22,063 nucleotides of DNA from Elysia marginata (GCA_019649035.1 BMAT01006617.1:253894-275956); one strand, 5' to 3'. Positions 1 through 8,748 are shown, numbered from the stretch's first letter. Numbers and translations: made by a program. Notes: generated from the sequence alone by a model not told the origin.

Positions 1-35
1 ATCATCATCATCATCATCATCATCGAAAACAACAA

Positions 36-78
<43 letters not shown>
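1..78. repeat. (ATC)n microsatellite
   Basis: Eight perfect ATC units, an A-rich interruption at about 25-36, then ATC units again to about 78. It lies in the presumed intron upstream of the homeobox exon. There is no sign that it is translated. Confidence 0.95.
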
Positions 79-202
79 TTCCTCGTTTTTACAGCATTTT
101 TTGCCACTGTTATTGTAACAACCACGACCGACAATCTTTTTACTCCCACCCCACCCCATCCACCATCTCCCCAACTCTACTGATTCCACTCTTCGCCAAC
201 AG

Positions 203-328
203 ATCTGGTTTCAGAACCGGCGTGCCAAGTGGAGGAAACATTCCAGGCTCAGAAACTTTGGCGGACTCCAGGATTTGACGGAGGTCTCTTACGTCCCTGC
301 ACCGAAACCTGATCACGAGACCGGTGTG
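203..328 (+). CDS. PRD-class homeobox gene, exon carrying the second half of homeodomain helix 3 (partial gene)
   Basis: A pyrimidine-rich tract ends in a CAG acceptor (AG at 201-202). The exon then reads IWFQNRRAKWRKHSRLR, the recognition helix of a homeodomain, with W48, F49, Q50, N51 and R53 in place. It continues through FGGLQDLTEV and YVPAPKPD to a GTGAGT donor at 329, giving 42 codons in phase 0. The acceptor falls between homeodomain residues 46 and 47, an intron position shared by many PRD-class genes. The product is expected to be a sequence-specific nuclear transcription factor. Residue 50 is Q, and residue 47 is I where V is commoner in this class. The N-terminal part and the rest of the homeodomain lie left of the window. 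I cannot assign the subfamily: the flank after RAKWRK does not match a group I know with certainty, so no symbol is given. Confidence 0.9.
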
Positions 329-1094
329 GTGAGTCACGTGGTCAAGGGGAGCTAACATGCCTTTGTTTTACACATACGATTTACATTCTTTACCACAGCG
401 ATCTTCTTTGGTAGTCTATTTAAAGCACTTTCCTAATCATCGCTCACTTTGTCACTTCACTCTGTGACGGGCCCATAATCTTATGGGTTGAGTGCATGTT
501 TCGTAATGTAGCATTTTACTATGAAAATGGCGGACGCTTCTGGAAGTGCAGGGTAGAATTTTTTTTTTAAATGGATTGACCCTACATAAGGCAAAGTGAA
601 CCTGATCCTTTGCCCAACAAAACAAGACAAAACTTCTACTCTACACTTACGAAAGCGTCCGCCATCTTGATAGTAAAAGCTATATTACGCAATTATCCAA
701 TCCTCCCATAGAAAGCATAAAATTCAAGTAATATAGTGATCTAAGTACTATTTTTAAATGCAAAAAAGTTTACAGAAAAAAATGACATCGCATGCATTGA
801 AAAATGAATTAGACACTTCCTGAATAATTAATGTATAATAAAGCTCTAAGATGCGCGCCTCTCTTTTTTTGTATGGATGGAGGAGGGCGAGGAGCTACCT
901 CTCATTGCAACAGGGGCTTTTTAGTGCACACGGATTTTGGATATAATTTATTCAATTCTTTATATGCAGAAAACCCTTTTTAAGAATGCAATACATGAAT
1001 TACCTGTTTCATTGTCTCACAAGTCATATTGTAAAATACCAAATAGTATTCATTACTTTCGTTGTCCCTCTTTTATTCTTACATTTGTACCTAG
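329..1094 (+). other. Intron of the homeobox gene, phase 0
   Basis: It runs from GTGAGT at 329 to the CTAG acceptor ending at 1094. Both flanking exons are in phase 0, so the reading frame is kept across it. Apart from a MITE-like inverted-repeat element at 502-690, nothing in it is recognised. The sequence is AT-rich, unlike the GC-richer exons on each side. Confidence 0.75.
502..690. mobile_element. MITE-like element with long terminal inverted repeats
   Basis: The left arm (about 502-558) and the right arm (about 631-690) are near-perfect reverse complements. Both contain a TTTTACTAT stretch followed by ATGGCGGACGCTT and then a GTAGA-rich inner segment. Arms of roughly 57 bp surround a core of about 70 bp with no coding capacity. 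The core carries a smaller hairpin, in which GGCAAAG pairs with CTTTGCC. This layout fits a non-autonomous foldback or MITE element. No target-site duplication could be fixed and no transposase is nearby, so the superfamily is unknown. Confidence 0.7.
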
Positions 1095-1616
1095 AAGCAA
1101 GACCTGCAAGATGGCGGCAAGCTGTGTGACATCGCTGGCTTAGGCAGACGTTTAGAGGTATCGCCGCCGCTACAGAAAATCCCCATGCCTCCAGTTGGCG
1201 ACGGTATTTCTCGTCTGGTTGGCCAGCATCCTTCGCCTCGGCTCCCCATCCCCCCGTTCTACCCTCACCCTGTCGCAAACAGTACTGCCGCCGCGGCTGC
1301 CGCTTACCTCGGTCTTTCCTCAGGTGTTTTGCTGCAGCATTACTCCCCTTTGTTGTACGCTGGTTGGATGCTGGGGGCGCCACCACCAGTGTTCAGTCCC
1401 AGAATCCTCCCGTCACCGTCACGTGAAGCACCCCGGAACCTGGACGCCTGCTCGTCTAATCCCAAAGTTGTCAACAGATACTTTGAGGCAACCATTCACG
1501 ACCACAATGTCTCGACGATAATGGCAAGTCCTGTACCCATGGATGCTGCTTGTACACAGAGAAACCCGAGCCCTGTTTCTGTCACAGGGGATACGTCTCC
1601 AGATGTTTTGGCTTGA
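1095..1616 (+). CDS. PRD-class homeobox gene, C-terminal exon
   Basis: After the acceptor TTTGTACCTAG the frame opens directly as KQDLQDGGKLCDIAGL and continues for 173 codons to TGA at 1614-1616. It joins in frame to the exon ending at 328. The region has high GC at third positions and is low in complexity, as expected for the tail of a homeodomain factor. It contains the proline-rich PIPPFYPH, an alanine run (AAAAAAYLG), the hydrophobic LLYAGWMLGAPPP and a Ser/Thr/Pro-rich end. No second DNA-binding domain and no OAR motif is visible. No AATAAA signal follows closely, so either the 3' end uses a variant signal or the transcript runs further. ORFs in other frames here are shadows of this exon. 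Confidence 0.85.
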   Translation, partial: KQDLQDGGKLCDIAGLGRRLEVSPPLQKIPMPPVGDGISRLVGQHPSPRLPIPPFYPHPVANSTAAAAAAYLGLSSGVLLQHYSPLLYAGWMLGAPPPVFSPRILPSPSREAPRNLDACSSNPKVVNRYFEATIHDHNVSTIMASPVPMDAACTQRNPSPVSVTGDTSPDVLA

Positions 1617-2626
1617 CCTTGGTGTATTTGACTTAGGTTCACTCTTCATGAGGAATGACCATGCTCATGTCATGCTACCTTAACTCTTAATCGGTGGAGT
1701 GGGGAAAACGGATTTTGTATATAAACAATCTTCTAGTTGTTAATATTGCGGTTTCTTATGAAATGAAGAGCGACATGAATCATAGAAAAATGAAGCCCAT
1801 CGAGCGCCATATAACCCCAGCCTTAAGTTCACTCTGTATAGGAGCAGCGTGGCGGAGCGGTTAGCGCGTCGAACTCGAGATCCGGAGGTAGCGGATTCGA
1901 TTCCCGACCATGCCATGTTGCAATTGCCTTGGGAAAGCAATTTACCCTAACTTTCCCCAGTCCACCCACCTGTAAAATGGGTACCCAGCTACAGGCTTCA
2001 AATGTACTGGTCTGCTGGGGCATTACTGGCGCTGCTCTAGGGCGACACAGTTACGCTGAGTAACGAAGACAAATTTCCCGAAAGGGATTAATATAGTGTA
2101 TACAAAAAATGAGTATTTTCATTTATTGCTGCCATGGGTCTCCATCGGCGGAGTGAGGGAAAGTGACAATGATTATTAAGTACTAAACAACCTAAATGAT
2201 TTTAGTATTTGAAGCATTATGTAACACTAATTAGCCCCGGTCTTAGGATGCGCTCAGAGTGAATGAAGCACTCATACCTGCGTCAGCAACCCGCCACACT
2301 CAGGTCTTATATGTAAAGAGAAGCACTGAAAGTGAAACATAAGGACACCACAAAATACAGAGAGAAATCAAAGAGTCTTGTGACTTCAGGCCTATGTTTG
2401 ATACTTTTCACTGAATGACAAAGTAAGCCTCAAGCTGTAATGCTTTACGGGTTTAGGCGAATCATAAAAAGATCTGAATTATAATTATTGATATCCTTAT
2501 TTTCATTTGTTCTCGTATTATGTTCAACTTTCTTTATTTGGCGACTGAAAATAGTATGTCCAAGTATAACAATGCGCTTGGACCTGACTTTCTTAACCTC
2601 GACCTGACCTTTTAAACCTCATCTAG
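1617..2626 (+). other. Non-coding stretch holding one SINE
   Basis: Apart from the SINE at 1842-2103, I recognise nothing here. The last 50 bases show a plausible branch-point and pyrimidine context leading to the acceptor at 2625-2626. Confidence 0.5.
1842..2103 (+). mobile_element. tRNA-derived SINE, family A, copy 1 (variant tail)
   Basis: The head GCAGCGTGGCGGAGCGG has an RNA polymerase III A box, and a B box (GGATTCGATTCCC) follows about 40 bases later. The head is Ser-tRNA-like. After it comes TTGCAATTGCCTTGGG and a CTGTAAAATGGGTA segment shared with the copies at 4076 and 4846. Beyond about 1990 the sequence differs from those copies and ends in CCCGAAAGGGATTAATATAGTG, a tail of LINE-derived type. 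It is a non-autonomous retroposon that would depend on a partner LINE for mobility. Confidence 0.8.
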
Positions 2627-2767
2627 GGCTGGTTCTTTGGCAATGAAGGCCAGAGCCAGGCCATCTTTGTAAAGAACCTTTTTACTTCAGTACGGGAGGA
2701 GCTTGTCTCAGACATCAGCATCGAGAAAACTTGTTGTAAGAATGAAGATGCGAAGTTTGCTTATTGA
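2627..2767 (+). CDS. Candidate terminal coding exon, gene unknown
   Basis: A splice acceptor (CCTCATCTAG, AG at 2625-2626) is followed by a 46-codon open frame beginning GWFFGNEGQSQAIF and ending KFAY, then TGA. Third positions are GC-rich (GGC, CAG, GCC, ATC, AAG, GAG, AGC), in contrast to the AT-rich DNA around it. A canonical AATAAA lies about 70 bases after the stop. These features together suggest a real last exon rather than chance. Its start is phase 0, so it could join the homeobox exon ending at 328 as an alternative 3' end, or it could belong to another + strand gene. I do not recognise the peptide. Confidence 0.5.
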   Translation, partial: GWFFGNEGQSQAIFVKNLFTSVREELVSDISIEKTCCKNEDAKFAY

Positions 2768-2838
2768 ATTTTTTTACATAGATTAGAGAATCATTGCAAC
2801 CATCATTTTTTATGCTGATCCATTTATTGATTGTACAT

Positions 2839-2844
2839 AATAAA
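2839..2844 (+). promoter_or_regulatory. Poly(A) signal AATAAA
   Basis: This canonical hexamer lies about 70 bases after the TGA of the candidate terminal exon at 2627-2767. A T-rich stretch follows, which fits an mRNA 3' end. Confidence 0.5.
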
Positions 2845-3777
2845 AAGTTTTTAAAGCGAAGCTCATATTTTTATTTATTAGGGAATAATAAATTACCAAT
2901 GTCATTTAAATGAAAACCAGTTATCTTGTTTAGTGGTCTATTTATTGTACATATTTATCAGAAATTTAAATTCTTACAATGCTGACAATTATACCAATAT
3001 GTAGTCCGTCCACAACAAATATCAATCGAGAAAAACTTAAATGCTTACATAAATTATATCAAAATCTCACATAATCACAAAATGAGCATTCTCATCAATC
3101 AATATTTTACAACAATGACGACGGTTTTCCAGAAGCTTTTGTTAAATCAAAATGTTTTATCGCATTTCTTGATGAATCAAATAGTTGAACTCAGATAAAC
3201 GCTGCAAGAACCATCTTGTTGAAAAGAAAATCAGAATGTCTGTAGTAAAGAGAGTAGGCCGCTCCATCTGAAAACACTGAATGCCAACAGTTCAAAACTT
3301 AGTCTCAAGTGCGTCCGTCTGAAGAAAAAAAAAGAATTTAATCTGGAGTTAAAAAATCAATTATTTTGTGTCGAATGCAATAGAAGGACAAATTTAAGCC
3401 GTCGGAACAAGGCAACGGTCGGCATCATGATACCATTTATTGTCCGATGCCATGTGTGGCCTTTGGTTGAGACAAGGCACTGGCAGCTGATGACTTTCGA
3501 CACATCGTCAAAACTGTGAACAAACATATCTCTATTCACTCTTGTATGATGATATAGCTTTTGCTGTTCTTTTCAATGCTGCATATTTTTATTTATATTA
3601 AATTTAGAAATCATTTGTTTTATCCTTGTCATGTTCATTATTTCAATTCATGTCAATTTGTTCTATAAGACCCTCCCAGCATCAAAACACAAAGCTAAAT
3701 GTTCGTTTTTTATTTTTCTTTATTTTTTTTGTTTAAATATGTTAAAAAGCTAGTGCTAAGAAAAAAAAATATATATG
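2845..3777. other. AT-rich stretch, no feature recognised
   Basis: No exon, tRNA head or transposon domain was recognised. The open frame at 3357-3539 (minus) has no splice context or motif that I can support. Confidence 0.5.
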
Positions 3778-4068
3778 TGCAGCATCGTGGTCTAGTGGTA
3801 GACCGTCGCCTTTCGGACCAATCGGTCTGAGGTTCAAGTCCTGCATAATTTTATGGCAGGTCGACATCTAGTCCTTGAGAAAGGCTATTCACACCTATTT
3901 TCTCGCCGCACTCGTCTTGTCAGTGTGTTAGAGTATTGCGCTTTATTTGCTGTTCCTCTGTGAGTTTAGAAGGTGACTTTGTTGGTAAAAGCCTGTCGGG
4001 GAACCCATGTAAAGCGCTTAGAGCATATTGGTGGATAAGGCGCTGTATAAAAACGCTCTTTAAAAAAA
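3778..4068 (+). mobile_element. tRNA-derived SINE, family B, copy 1 (full length)
   Basis: The head GCATCGTGGTCTAGTGGTAG contains an A box and is followed by a B box (GAGGTTCAAGTCCTG). The body includes CTCGCCGCACTCG and GCCTGTCGGGGAACCC. The 3' end, AAAGCGCTTAGAGC..AAGGCGCTGTATAAA plus an A-rich run, resembles the LINE-derived tails common in animal SINEs. The same head, body and tail recur on the minus strand at 7846-8158, which sets the family boundaries. Confidence 0.85.
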
Positions 4069-4075
4069 TATGGAA

Positions 4076-4391
4076 TATAGTCTTCCACCGCCGAAGGCAG
4101 TCTCAAGACTTAACACATATTCCTCCAGGCAGGCCAATACTCACCAAAGAAAATTCAACTCATATTTCAGAGCATTACAGCACGACTGCCTATTAGGCGC
4201 TCAAATTCTGACATTCTTAAAATTTCAACTACTGCCTATAACCAGATACTCATTTTACTGGTGGGTGAACTGAGGAAAGTATGGATAATTTGCTTTCACA
4301 AGGCACCCACAACATGCGTCGTGGTTGGGAATCGAACCCACGACCGCCGGATCACAAGTCCGCCGAGCTAACCACTGAGCCACGCTGCTCC
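4076..4391 (-). mobile_element. tRNA-derived SINE, family A, copy 2
   Basis: On the minus strand it reads GCAGCGTGGCTCAGTGG, then B box GGGTTCGATTCCC, then the CACCAGTAAAATGAG segment, and ends with ACTGCCTTCGGCGGTGG. The whole length matches the + strand copy at 4846-5150. It starts almost exactly where the family B copy ends (about 4068), so it abuts or was inserted into that element's A-rich tail. Confidence 0.85.
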
Positions 4392-4435
4392 ACTTTACTT
4401 TATGTGGTTGACTGAAGGATATTTTTACAAGCCCA

Positions 4436-4657
4436 ATTCCACTTCAAAGGTGCTCTCAGGGCTTGGGTCCCAATGACAATGTACGGGCTGCCACCCAGAG
4501 ACTAGCGGGGATAACATGACTTGGCCTCAGCCGGTCACATTATAATGACACCGACCCAACCAGTATGGGCCCGGACTGTGCTCGGCTGAGGCTCGAACCC
4601 GCGACCTCTGGGCCACGGATCGAGGCCACTACCAACTGAGCTATCTAGGCCCCCAAC
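4436..4657 (-). mobile_element. tRNA-derived SINE, family C
   Basis: On the minus strand it begins GGGGGCCTAGATAGCTCAGTTGG (A box), with a B box at CGCGGGTTCGAGCC. It continues through CAGCCGAGCACAGTCCGGGC into a unique body ending near CCTGAGAGCACC. The head differs from those of families A and B, so this is a third SINE type. Only one copy is present here, so its 3' end is approximate. Confidence 0.7.
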
Positions 4658-4845
4658 TACATTTTGTGGCATCGTGGTCTAGTGGTGGACACTCGGCTCT
4701 CGGGCCGAAACAAATTGGCGTTTTATCCTTGGAGAAGAATATGTTTATACACATTTCCTCGCTGCGCTCAGGCGTTGAAACAGATCCAGGTTCAGTGTAG
4801 TGAAAGGCCTTGCCACTATGCTTAGGTGATGCATTTAAACTACGG

Positions 4846-5150
4846 GCGCAGCGTGGCTGAGTGGTTAGCGCGTCGGACTTGAGATCTAGAGGTCGCGGGT
4901 TAGATTTCCGACCATGTCGTGTTGCAATTGCCTTGGGTAAGCAATTTACCATAACTTTCCTCAGCCCACCAACCTGTAAAATGGGTAATGGCTAATGGCA
5001 GTGCTTGAAATTTGTTGAATATTAGTATTTTAGCGCCTAACAGGTTGCCGTACTGTAATGCTCTGAAATATATTAGTTGAATTTGCTCTGGTGTGTATAG
5101 CTGGGGTAAATATGTAAAGTCATGGGACTGCCTTCGGCGGTGGGGGACTC
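4846..5150 (+). mobile_element. tRNA-derived SINE, family A, copy 3 (nested)
   Basis: The head GCAGCGTGGCTGAGTGGTTAG is Ser-tRNA-like, with TTGA at the anticodon-loop position. It is followed by a degenerate B box, then TTGCAATTGCCTTGGG, CACCAACCTGTAAAATGGG, and the long tail ending CTGCCTTCGGCGGTGGGGGAC. It matches copy 2 in inverted orientation. It sits inside a family B SINE, which makes it the younger of the two. Confidence 0.85.
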
Positions 5151-5156
5151 TAAACA

Positions 5157-5177
5157 TATTTATTTATTTATTTATTA
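5157..5177. repeat. (TTTA)n microsatellite at the SINE 3' junction
   Basis: A short run of TTTA units directly follows the family A SINE. Such simple tails commonly mark the 3' end of retroposed copies. Confidence 0.7.
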
Positions 5178-5529
5178 TGACCTGGTCTCTAAGAGTTCAG
5201 AGTTAATTTGGTTTATACGGCCTGTCGGGGAATACAATCATGCAAAGCGCTTACACATTTTATTGAATATAATACGCTATTTTCTTTTTTTTCTTTTCAT
5301 GAAACACATTTATATCGCGATATGTCTCAATCAACAAACATGATGCAGGCCTATCAAAGCAGGAAGTTTATGCTTGTGATTCATGATATGATAATAGCTG
5401 AGCTTTACTGACACGGCTGGAAGAAATGAATCAACAGATAAAATCCTCGAGGATTTTTATACATCAACAAGGACTGGAACTTATCACAATAATTTATTCA
5501 TACACAATTCACTTGTAAAATTATCATAA

Positions 5530-5721
5530 ATATGGGACTGTTCCATGAACTTTTAAAAATTCTTTTAGAGTAGTTCCCCTTGAACAATGGTGAGTTTTTA
5601 GGCTTAGATTTAGCACTGAAGCTATTTTAATGATCTACGTACCAACAGATGAATTCGTTGGTGAGCCCACCTTCTGAGTTTTACACACACAAAAAAGGTT
5701 AGTACTGAAACAGTCCCATAT
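5530..5721. mobile_element. Candidate short TIR element (Tc1/mariner-like MITE)
   Basis: ATATGGGACTGTT at 5530-5542 and AACAGTCCCATAT at 5709-5721 form a perfect 13-bp inverted pair about 190 bp apart. If the TIR is TGGGACTGTT, each end is flanked by TA, the target duplication of Tc1/mariner elements. The interior has no coding potential. Short TIRs can occur by chance, so the call is tentative. Confidence 0.45.
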
Positions 5722-5754
5722 CTCGCAATCAGTCCCATATCTCGCAATCAGTCC
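5711..5754 (+). repeat. 19-bp tandem duplication at the right end of the TIR element
   Basis: CAGTCCCATATCTCGCAAT occurs twice in a row (5711-5729 and 5730-5748), and a third unit begins (CAGTCC, 5749-5754). Each unit contains part of the right terminal repeat of the element at 5530-5721. Confidence 0.9.
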
Positions 5755-6756
5755 AAATGAGTCGGATGTCGCAATGGTTCTGACCTAAACTTCAACAGGG
5801 TCACGTGCATCTCGGTAAAACACCAACGCCTTCTGCCTTCCTTCTTGTAGATTGCGCACCCTTTTTGTAAGCAAGATAGGAAAACAATATTACGCCTCTA
5901 ATCTGAAACTCTATAAGAGCACTTTTGATACACAATCCGGCACCAATAGTTATAATCACGTGGTAGAGTTAGGTGAGAACCATTTTCACGTTACAACGCA
6001 TTTCTGTTTTAATAAGCAACTTATTTTTCTGAGCTTCCAAAGTCGGAAAATTTCATAACATGATGAATAGTTCGATCAGTTTTTGTAGATTTGAAGTATA
6101 GATACAAAGAAGAAAGAAATATTCTGTCCTTTTTCTTAATGAGGATCTCCGACATCCGACTGATATTCTCTGCTCACCAGACAAACTGCATTCAGAGGAA
6201 TCTAGTTGGGAATAATTTTTTTATCGTAACCACGAGCACAAGTTTTGTACACATGTATTTAATTTTGGGATAACAACATTGTATGTGAATTATTATTTAA
6301 CATTTTTTTAATTTTCTATCGTTATGTTTTTCTTTCACTTCTATGCGTTAATATTTTCTGTCTAGAGTCGCAAAAAGAACATTGAAAGATCATTCTGATG
6401 GATAATTTGAATAGAGGCTTTTTTTTTGCTATCGAACAAAAGAGAGACGAAAAAAATCTCCAGAAGAGTCTGTTGCAGTTATCCTGTGTGGTAGTTTTTT
6501 TTTTTCGTTTTTTTTTCTTTTACTTAACTTATCTTTCGTAATCGAAGCAATATTTTCACTTATCAAATGATTAAATTTTTTTGACCTTGTAGAAAAAGAG
6601 GGTTTTGTTGTTAATTTTATTTTGGGTGTCGTGTTCTGAGTAGCACCGGATGACTCAATGCTTCAGCACGCCTTTTCCGTTTCCACCCCCCTCCCCCATT
6701 GTCTATTCTGTTCCCACCTCTATCTCTTCCTCTTTTTTTTTTATTCTCCATCTTTC
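5755..6756. other. Non-coding stretch, mostly unrecognised
   Basis: It is AT-rich, with T-rich runs near 6418-6540. It contains one copy of a weak dispersed repeat (about 6024-6160) that recurs at about 7406-7590. No supported gene was found. Confidence 0.5.
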
Positions 6757-6845
6757 GGTGTGTACCTGGGTAGGTGTATGTATGTGTGTATTTGTATGTG
6801 CGTGTGTATAGATATGTTAAGGTGTGTATGTATAAAATGTATGTG
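6757..6845. repeat. TG/TATG-rich low-complexity repeat
   Basis: Degenerate GTGTATGTATGTGTG-type units. The open frame across this part is a product of the repeat, not a gene. Confidence 0.8.
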
Positions 6846-7080
6846 ACGGTTAAGAATTTAAAGCTATAACGGCCTGGCCAAAAGTTTTAAAAATAGTTGG
6901 CCCAAATATTCTTCGCAACGCCTATTCGACCATTGTACGTGAATGATGAGGTGTTATTCTAATAAATGGAAACAGATTTATATACAAAAATGTCCTTGAA
7001 ATTTTCGCACTCCCAAATGTACTTTGACCTACCTGGCTGAAAGGTCGTCCTAATTTTCCACTTTCCGCAATATAAAATAT

Positions 7081-7085
7081 AGAAG

Positions 7086-7131
<46 letters not shown>

Positions 7132-7144
7132 GAGAAGAGAGAGT
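7081..7144. repeat. (GA)n microsatellite
   Basis: An almost pure AG repeat of about 60 bases with a few interruptions. Confidence 0.95.
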
Positions 7145-7845
7145 GATAAATAAATAGACAGATGGAGAGTACGTGAGAATTTAAACCTATTGAAGATTTG
7201 TGGTGAGAAAAAACTTCGCCTCTATTTCGTGTAATAGTTAATACCTGTATAAGTCATTACAAATAAATTCAGTTTGTTACCCACAAAAATAATACAAAAA
7301 AAAGCACCAATAAAAAGATGCTATGCCTCTCTACAGTCAAAATGTACTACCAGTGATCGCAATTTTCACACTTACTACAAAGCATTGATACTGTAAACAA
7401 TGCTTTTTTTCTGAGCTTCCAAAAGTTGAAAAGTTCCTGGAGTTACAATAAATATCACTAAAAAGCATTAGAACTTCTTTTGATTTAAAATACAGCCCCA
7501 ACGTCCACCCCATCAAAAAAAAAAAGAAAAAAAGAATAAACCTACTTAAAACAAAAGAAAAAAATTTAAAACAAGTCTTCCGACATCCGATACTTTCGGG
7601 CAGGTCACAAGACAATATCTTAATAAGAGGGTGTTGTCTTAAAAGGTTGCCTTCAATTTGTCAGAATGCTCGAGCCTTTTTGCTTTGTATTTCTTCTAAG
7701 AACACTAAAATTACATCTTGAAATTTGTCACTATCTATCTGGTAAAGCTGCATACATTTTTTACCTCAGAAGCACCATGAGGGTTTGTATCAATAAAGGC
7801 ACAGGATAATTATTAGCATTTTTTTTAACAAAATAATGTAACAAT
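7145..7845. other. Non-coding stretch
   Basis: It is AT-rich with A runs near 7511-7565. It holds the second copy of the weak dispersed repeat (TTTTTCTGAGCTTCCAAA at 7406 and TCCGACATCCGA at 7579). Nothing else is recognised. Confidence 0.5.
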
Positions 7846-8158
7846 AGGTAAAGAGCGTTTTGTATAAGGCTTAACCCAATAAAATGCCCTAAGCGCTTCC
7901 CGTTGATTCCCGTACAGGTCATTAGCAACCCAGTTACCTTCTGAACTCACAGAGGAGCAGCAATAAAAGCACACCACACTAGCATACTGACAAAGTCTCT
8001 TTCTGCCTTTAGCCGGCTACTCATAAACCGCCTGAGAGCGCAAAGGAAATGTGAGTAAACTTTTCTAAAAGAATGATTGCCGACCTGCCGAGACAGGATT
8101 TGAACCTAAGACCTCTCAAACAAAGAGCCAAGCGTATACCACTAGACCACGTCGCTTG
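7846..8158 (-). mobile_element. tRNA-derived SINE, family B, copy 3
   Basis: On the minus strand it reads GACGTGGTCTAGTGGTATACG (A box), a B box-like TTAGGTTCAAATCCTG, and GCAGGTCGGCAATC. The body and tail run GGGAAGCGCTTAGGGC..TAAGCCTTATACAAAACGCTC. It corresponds end to end to the + strand copy at 3778-4068, with older-looking divergence. Confidence 0.8.
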
Positions 8159-8748
8159 AATTTTTAGGCAAATACAGTATTAATGTAAATAAACGGTAAA
8201 AGGCACCGCTCTTAAAGGTGACATGTTGGGACCTACACAACAAAGCTTTGCAAGCTAAGGCATAAGGTTTAGCCAAGAACTAATATACGCACAGGACGCG
8301 CACGGGCTCATCTCTGGCTTTCTTAGCGAAGGCCATCTGCATTTGCGGTAACCAAGGCCTGCTGTCGGCGAAATTATGACCAGTTATAGCGTAGTAATTT
8401 AAAGTATATTATATCTCTATGAATTAAGATCATTTTGGTTTTCAAATTTAAAACGAACACATTTTAAAGATTTTTAGGTTTAATCAAGTCTTTTATTAGC
8501 CTCAGGTAAAAATAAAACAAAGGATATATTTTTAACTTCTTTTTATCGGACTCTAATTACTGAAGCTGTAAGTCGATTGTTGTCGTTTGTCGTCTGAAAC
8601 TGAAACATGTCTGCATGTTCTTGAAGTTGACCATTGTGTTTCTTTTGGATTATTTTTCACATGTGTCGGTTGCCTACATTTTCAACATGGTAATAAGTAT
8701 GAGTTTTGTTTGTTGTTTACATAACAACGTTTAAATTTTAAAGCCATG
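8159..8748. other. Non-coding stretch, nothing recognised
   Basis: The first 240 bases are GC-richer and the rest is AT-rich. No conserved domain, tRNA head or splice-flanked frame could be supported. Confidence 0.45.

Larger units (their letters stand above)
4667..5300 (+). mobile_element. tRNA-derived SINE, family B, copy 2, interrupted by a family A SINE
   Basis: The left part (about 4667-4845) has the family B head GGCATCGTGGTCTAGTGG and the CACATTTCCTCGCTGCGCTCAGGCG body, with a deletion over the B-box region. The right part (about 5184-5281) resumes the same family with a GAGTTCAGAG..GGCCTGTCGGGGAA segment and AAAGCGCTTA. A family A SINE (4846-5150) and a TTTA repeat lie between them. 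The two halves are collinear with the intact copy at 3778, so this is one older element split by a later insertion. Confidence 0.7.

Noticed and set aside
1..78. CRISPR-like or satellite array
   Set aside because: Plain trinucleotide microsatellite without spacers.
1107..1118. AAGATGGCGGC as a YY1 promoter element
   Set aside because: It lies inside the coding exon in good frame; one short match there is not evidence of a regulatory site.
1024..1386. Open frame on the minus strand across the homeobox C-terminal exon
   Set aside because: Shadow of the GC-rich + strand exon; the splice sites and frame continuity support the + strand.
1195..1521. Second + strand frame over the same exon
   Set aside because: It does not join in phase to the homeodomain exon; it is a frame shadow.
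1842..1912. tRNA-like sequence as a true tRNA gene (also at 3778, 4320, 4590, 4667, 4846, 8100)
   Set aside because: A and B boxes are present, but the acceptor stems do not pair properly and each is followed by a shared non-tRNA body. They are SINE heads.
3357..3539. Minus-strand frame as an exon
   Set aside because: It has somewhat mixed codon use but no convincing acceptor or donor, domain or partner exon.
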